62,000 nt of DNA, from the NCBI RefSeq assembly GCF_964340395.1, contig NC_135555.1, positions 7,906,431 through 7,968,430 on the forward strand. Reading direction: 5' to 3'. Below, in pieces: positions 59,311 through 62,000 of this stretch; positions within the stretch are counted from its first letter, which is position 1, and every line of letters begins with the position of its first letter. The position numbers were made by a program, and so were the translations under genes. The notes beneath the pieces are model-generated. The model ran no database searches. It saw only the letters and a program-made list of their open reading frames with translations, and had not been told where the DNA came from. The stretch is from Glandiceps talaboti. Lineage: Eukaryota; Hemichordata; Enteropneusta; Spengelidae.

Positions 59311-62000
59311 GAACTAGAACAAATTATGATATGACTTGTAATTAGAACTTTACCATAATGAAAGCGTCTACTGTGTTTTTCACAATTTTAATTGAGGCAT
59401 ATATTTCAATATCATATTCTCAAATTTCCATATCATATTCTCCATAAATCTGAAAAACAAACACAAGAGATATGTGTGTACAATTTATTATTGATTTCAG
59501 GATTTACTGAGATTTAGATTATTTGCTGTGTAAAGACTTTAATTCATTAAATCTTTTCATGGAGGATGTGAAAATCTATGTCATTTGCAACCCTGGCAGA
59601 TTGATGTATTTATTAACTAGGCCGTCGTGTCTGTCTGACAAGCTGGCACAATGTCAGGAGACAGTTACCCTGCAGTAACAGTATGACATACATGTCATAC
59701 AATAGGTTGTATTTAGGTCTCCTGTGTCGAATGGCTAGGTCAGGCTGGTGTTAAAACAGTTGTACATGTCTTAGTTTTCAATGTGAAATACAGATTTTAC
59801 ATGTCAAAAACAAAACATGGGAAGTATGAAGGTATGGTATTTTGTACATGCACAAATGTAAAATATAGTAATATATATGTGTATATATATTCAGAAGTCA
59901 TAAAGTTTTCAAGTTTTCTTTATATGTTTATATTTCATGGAACCGCCATAGTAACAATACTTGTTTGAACAAACAATTCTTTTTATTACCAATTATTATA
60001 GGTCTTGGTTCTAGTTTCATCCATGCAATCTATTATTAAAAGTTAATCTTTGATTATTGAACCCTGACAATCCAGACATGTATTGTTAGCCAAGGATTCC
60101 AGCTAACTGGGTGTGTTGAATGTTACTAAAGTTAGAAGGTGCCTGCCACATTGATAACTAAACAGATTAATTAATTCATTTAGTTAAACCTGTACAGGCC
60201 GACACCTTATTTTTAGGGTAGATTATGTAGACTTTAATTCTTATTTTCAGGGTAAATTATGTAGGCTTTAATACTAGAAACCTGAAGTCCTTAATTAAAA
60301 AGTTAATAACAACTTTAATATCGAGAGAAATTTTAAGAACTGAAGACTCTTTAAATAGAGAGCAATATACCTCAGGTATGAACAAGAAATTTATTTTAAA
60401 AATTGGCATAAAAGTACAGTCATTCTAATCAGGTAAGATAACTTATAATAATTCTGCTCTTGTTAAAATGTAAAGGGGTTGGGATGAGGGAGAGGATGTA
60501 CAAACAGTAGTGTCGTGAAGAAGACTTTTGGTGTTGAAATATTAGAAACAATTTCTGACGTAAATATTGCAACTTCTGGCCTGTTGCAAGTCCAGTTAAT
60601 AGCTTATGAGTATATAAAAAGTATTGGTACTTATATATGTATGTATTGGTTCAAATTAGATGAATTAATTAGATTCATTGCTTCATCACTGTCGTCCTCA
60701 AGTACTCTGTCAAATTCATTCAATAAACACAAATTACTCCCATGACAACAGCTAGGATGGATGATGAAAACAAGTTTATGCATTAAAAATATATTAGTTC
60801 ATTGAGAGTATTTGGTTGTATATTAGTACTCATACATTATTAATCCCAGTATTTAATCCCATCTTAGATTAACACTACCTTATCAGTAAAGCCATAAGGA
60901 TTACGTAGGATCATTGTTTTATTCTGGTCCAAGTCTGCCAGGAATCTTTTGTCATACGCAAATTTTAATCTGTATTTAACATTGGCCTTTTACTGTAATA
61001 TTAGCTAGTAACTGTATTGTTTGGTTTTTTATCTTCCTGGGATTCTGCCAGCTGAACTTGTAGCTTCTAAAAATGTTTCAACTGAACTGGAAAAATGTTT
61101 CCATGCTGGTAGGATGCGGTGTCACAAAATGAAGAATAATGCCAGATAGTTAGGATTGTTCGTACACATTTTAGATTTAGGATAAATAAATATAAAAATG
61201 TGACTCACAAAATGTAATGAATGCATTACAGTAACAATTGTTAATGTTGTTATGCCAAATAAATTTTTTTAATTCCTTAAAAAAAAGAAGAGAGCAAAAT
61301 TATTTGGGGCAGGGGGGTATATTTGAAATTAAATGTCAGATAATTAAATATGCAATCATGTAGATACAGCCAATAATTTCTTCGACAGCTAAACAACCAC
61401 AATTTGCTATAAAACAGACAATTTAGATTGTTGTGGGAGATAGATGAACATAAAAACGTCTCACACAAAACATAACGAGTGTATTGCAATAAGTTGAATA
61501 AGATAAGTAACATAGATGACATTGTTATTGCTACTTTCAGTTTAGTTTCTCCTCTCAATATACTATACACATTTACATTTAGAATATTCAGTGGTGACAT
61601 TGGACATCACACAAAGGAACTAAAAGTTCTAAGAATTTCACCTACAACCCAGAAATAATACAAATATACATCCATTGTGAACACATACTTTGAGTAGAGT
61701 CTCCATGCAGTTTTATAATATGGCAAGAATTCAGGTATAACTGACGTAAAACAAAATTGATTGATTGTTCCACAAAATACTTTATACCGTAAGTACTGGC
61801 GGCAGTTATATTGCTATTGGTAGTAAAAACTATATTTATGTCACTCCATTCAGTCTTAACATAAAACTGAAATCTGCTGTTTTGACAGTACAATAAAATT
61901 TTCCTGGCCTTCACAAAGTTCCATCAGACCGTTTATGACAATGGCCTTGACCTATCTCTAATATATCCTGGTGTAAGTACATATGTCTGAATGTATTTCT

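Larger units (their letters stand above)
39158..62000 (+). other. Putative first intron of the JARID2-like gene
   Basis: No open frame in these 22.8 kb shows recognisable protein similarity or a plausible exon on either strand. The stretch holds microsatellites, minisatellites and several inverted-repeat elements, listed separately. I looked for a continuation resembling the human residues after the first exon and saw none. Confidence 0.5.

Overview
The window is nuclear DNA from a marine-type invertebrate animal. Genes are split by GT-AG introns, introns and flanks are AT-rich, and the non-coding DNA is full of microsatellites, minisatellites and short inverted-repeat elements. The first gene is a classical cadherin of the non-vertebrate ectodomain type: cadherin repeats, then the non-chordate classic-cadherin region, then EGF and laminin-G modules. 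Vertebrate classical cadherins lack this arrangement. A hemichordate or another ambulacrarian, or a lophotrochozoan, would fit. I cannot name the species from sequence alone.

Layout. (1) 1372-24095, plus strand: the 3' eighteen coding exons of the cadherin, giving about 1422 residues in one consistent reading frame. The 5' end lies outside the window. A long 3' UTR follows, with candidate poly(A) signals between 24.8 and 27.5 kb. (2) 38317 down to 29823, minus strand: a complete ten-exon PIGT gene (GPI transamidase subunit, about 622 residues), tail to tail with the cadherin. (3) 38318-39112: a compact bidirectional promoter carrying two AAAATGGCGG (YY1/TISU-like) elements in opposite orientation. 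(4) 39113-39157, plus strand: a 15-codon first coding exon matching the N-terminus of JARID2. It is followed by an intron that fills the rest of the window (more than 22.8 kb), where I found repeats but no convincing exon.

The three genes have unrelated jobs: catenin-linked cell adhesion, GPI-anchor attachment in the ER, and Polycomb (PRC2) chromatin regulation. The first two meet at their 3' ends; the last two share a promoter.

The most unusual structure is a recurring pattern of tandemly duplicated exon edges. In at least four introns the 3' end of an exon, together with its 5' splice site, has been copied into the downstream intron (cadherin exons D and M, PIGT exons 3 and 6). The exon D case has grown into a 71-bp array with nine GGTAAG donor sites and a 142-bp higher-order period. 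A fifth case duplicates an acceptor-side exon start (near 13132). The introns also carry many elements with terminal inverted repeats, including piggyBac-like (TTAA), hAT-like (CAGGG ends, 5-bp duplication) and TA-flanked types, several in more than one copy.
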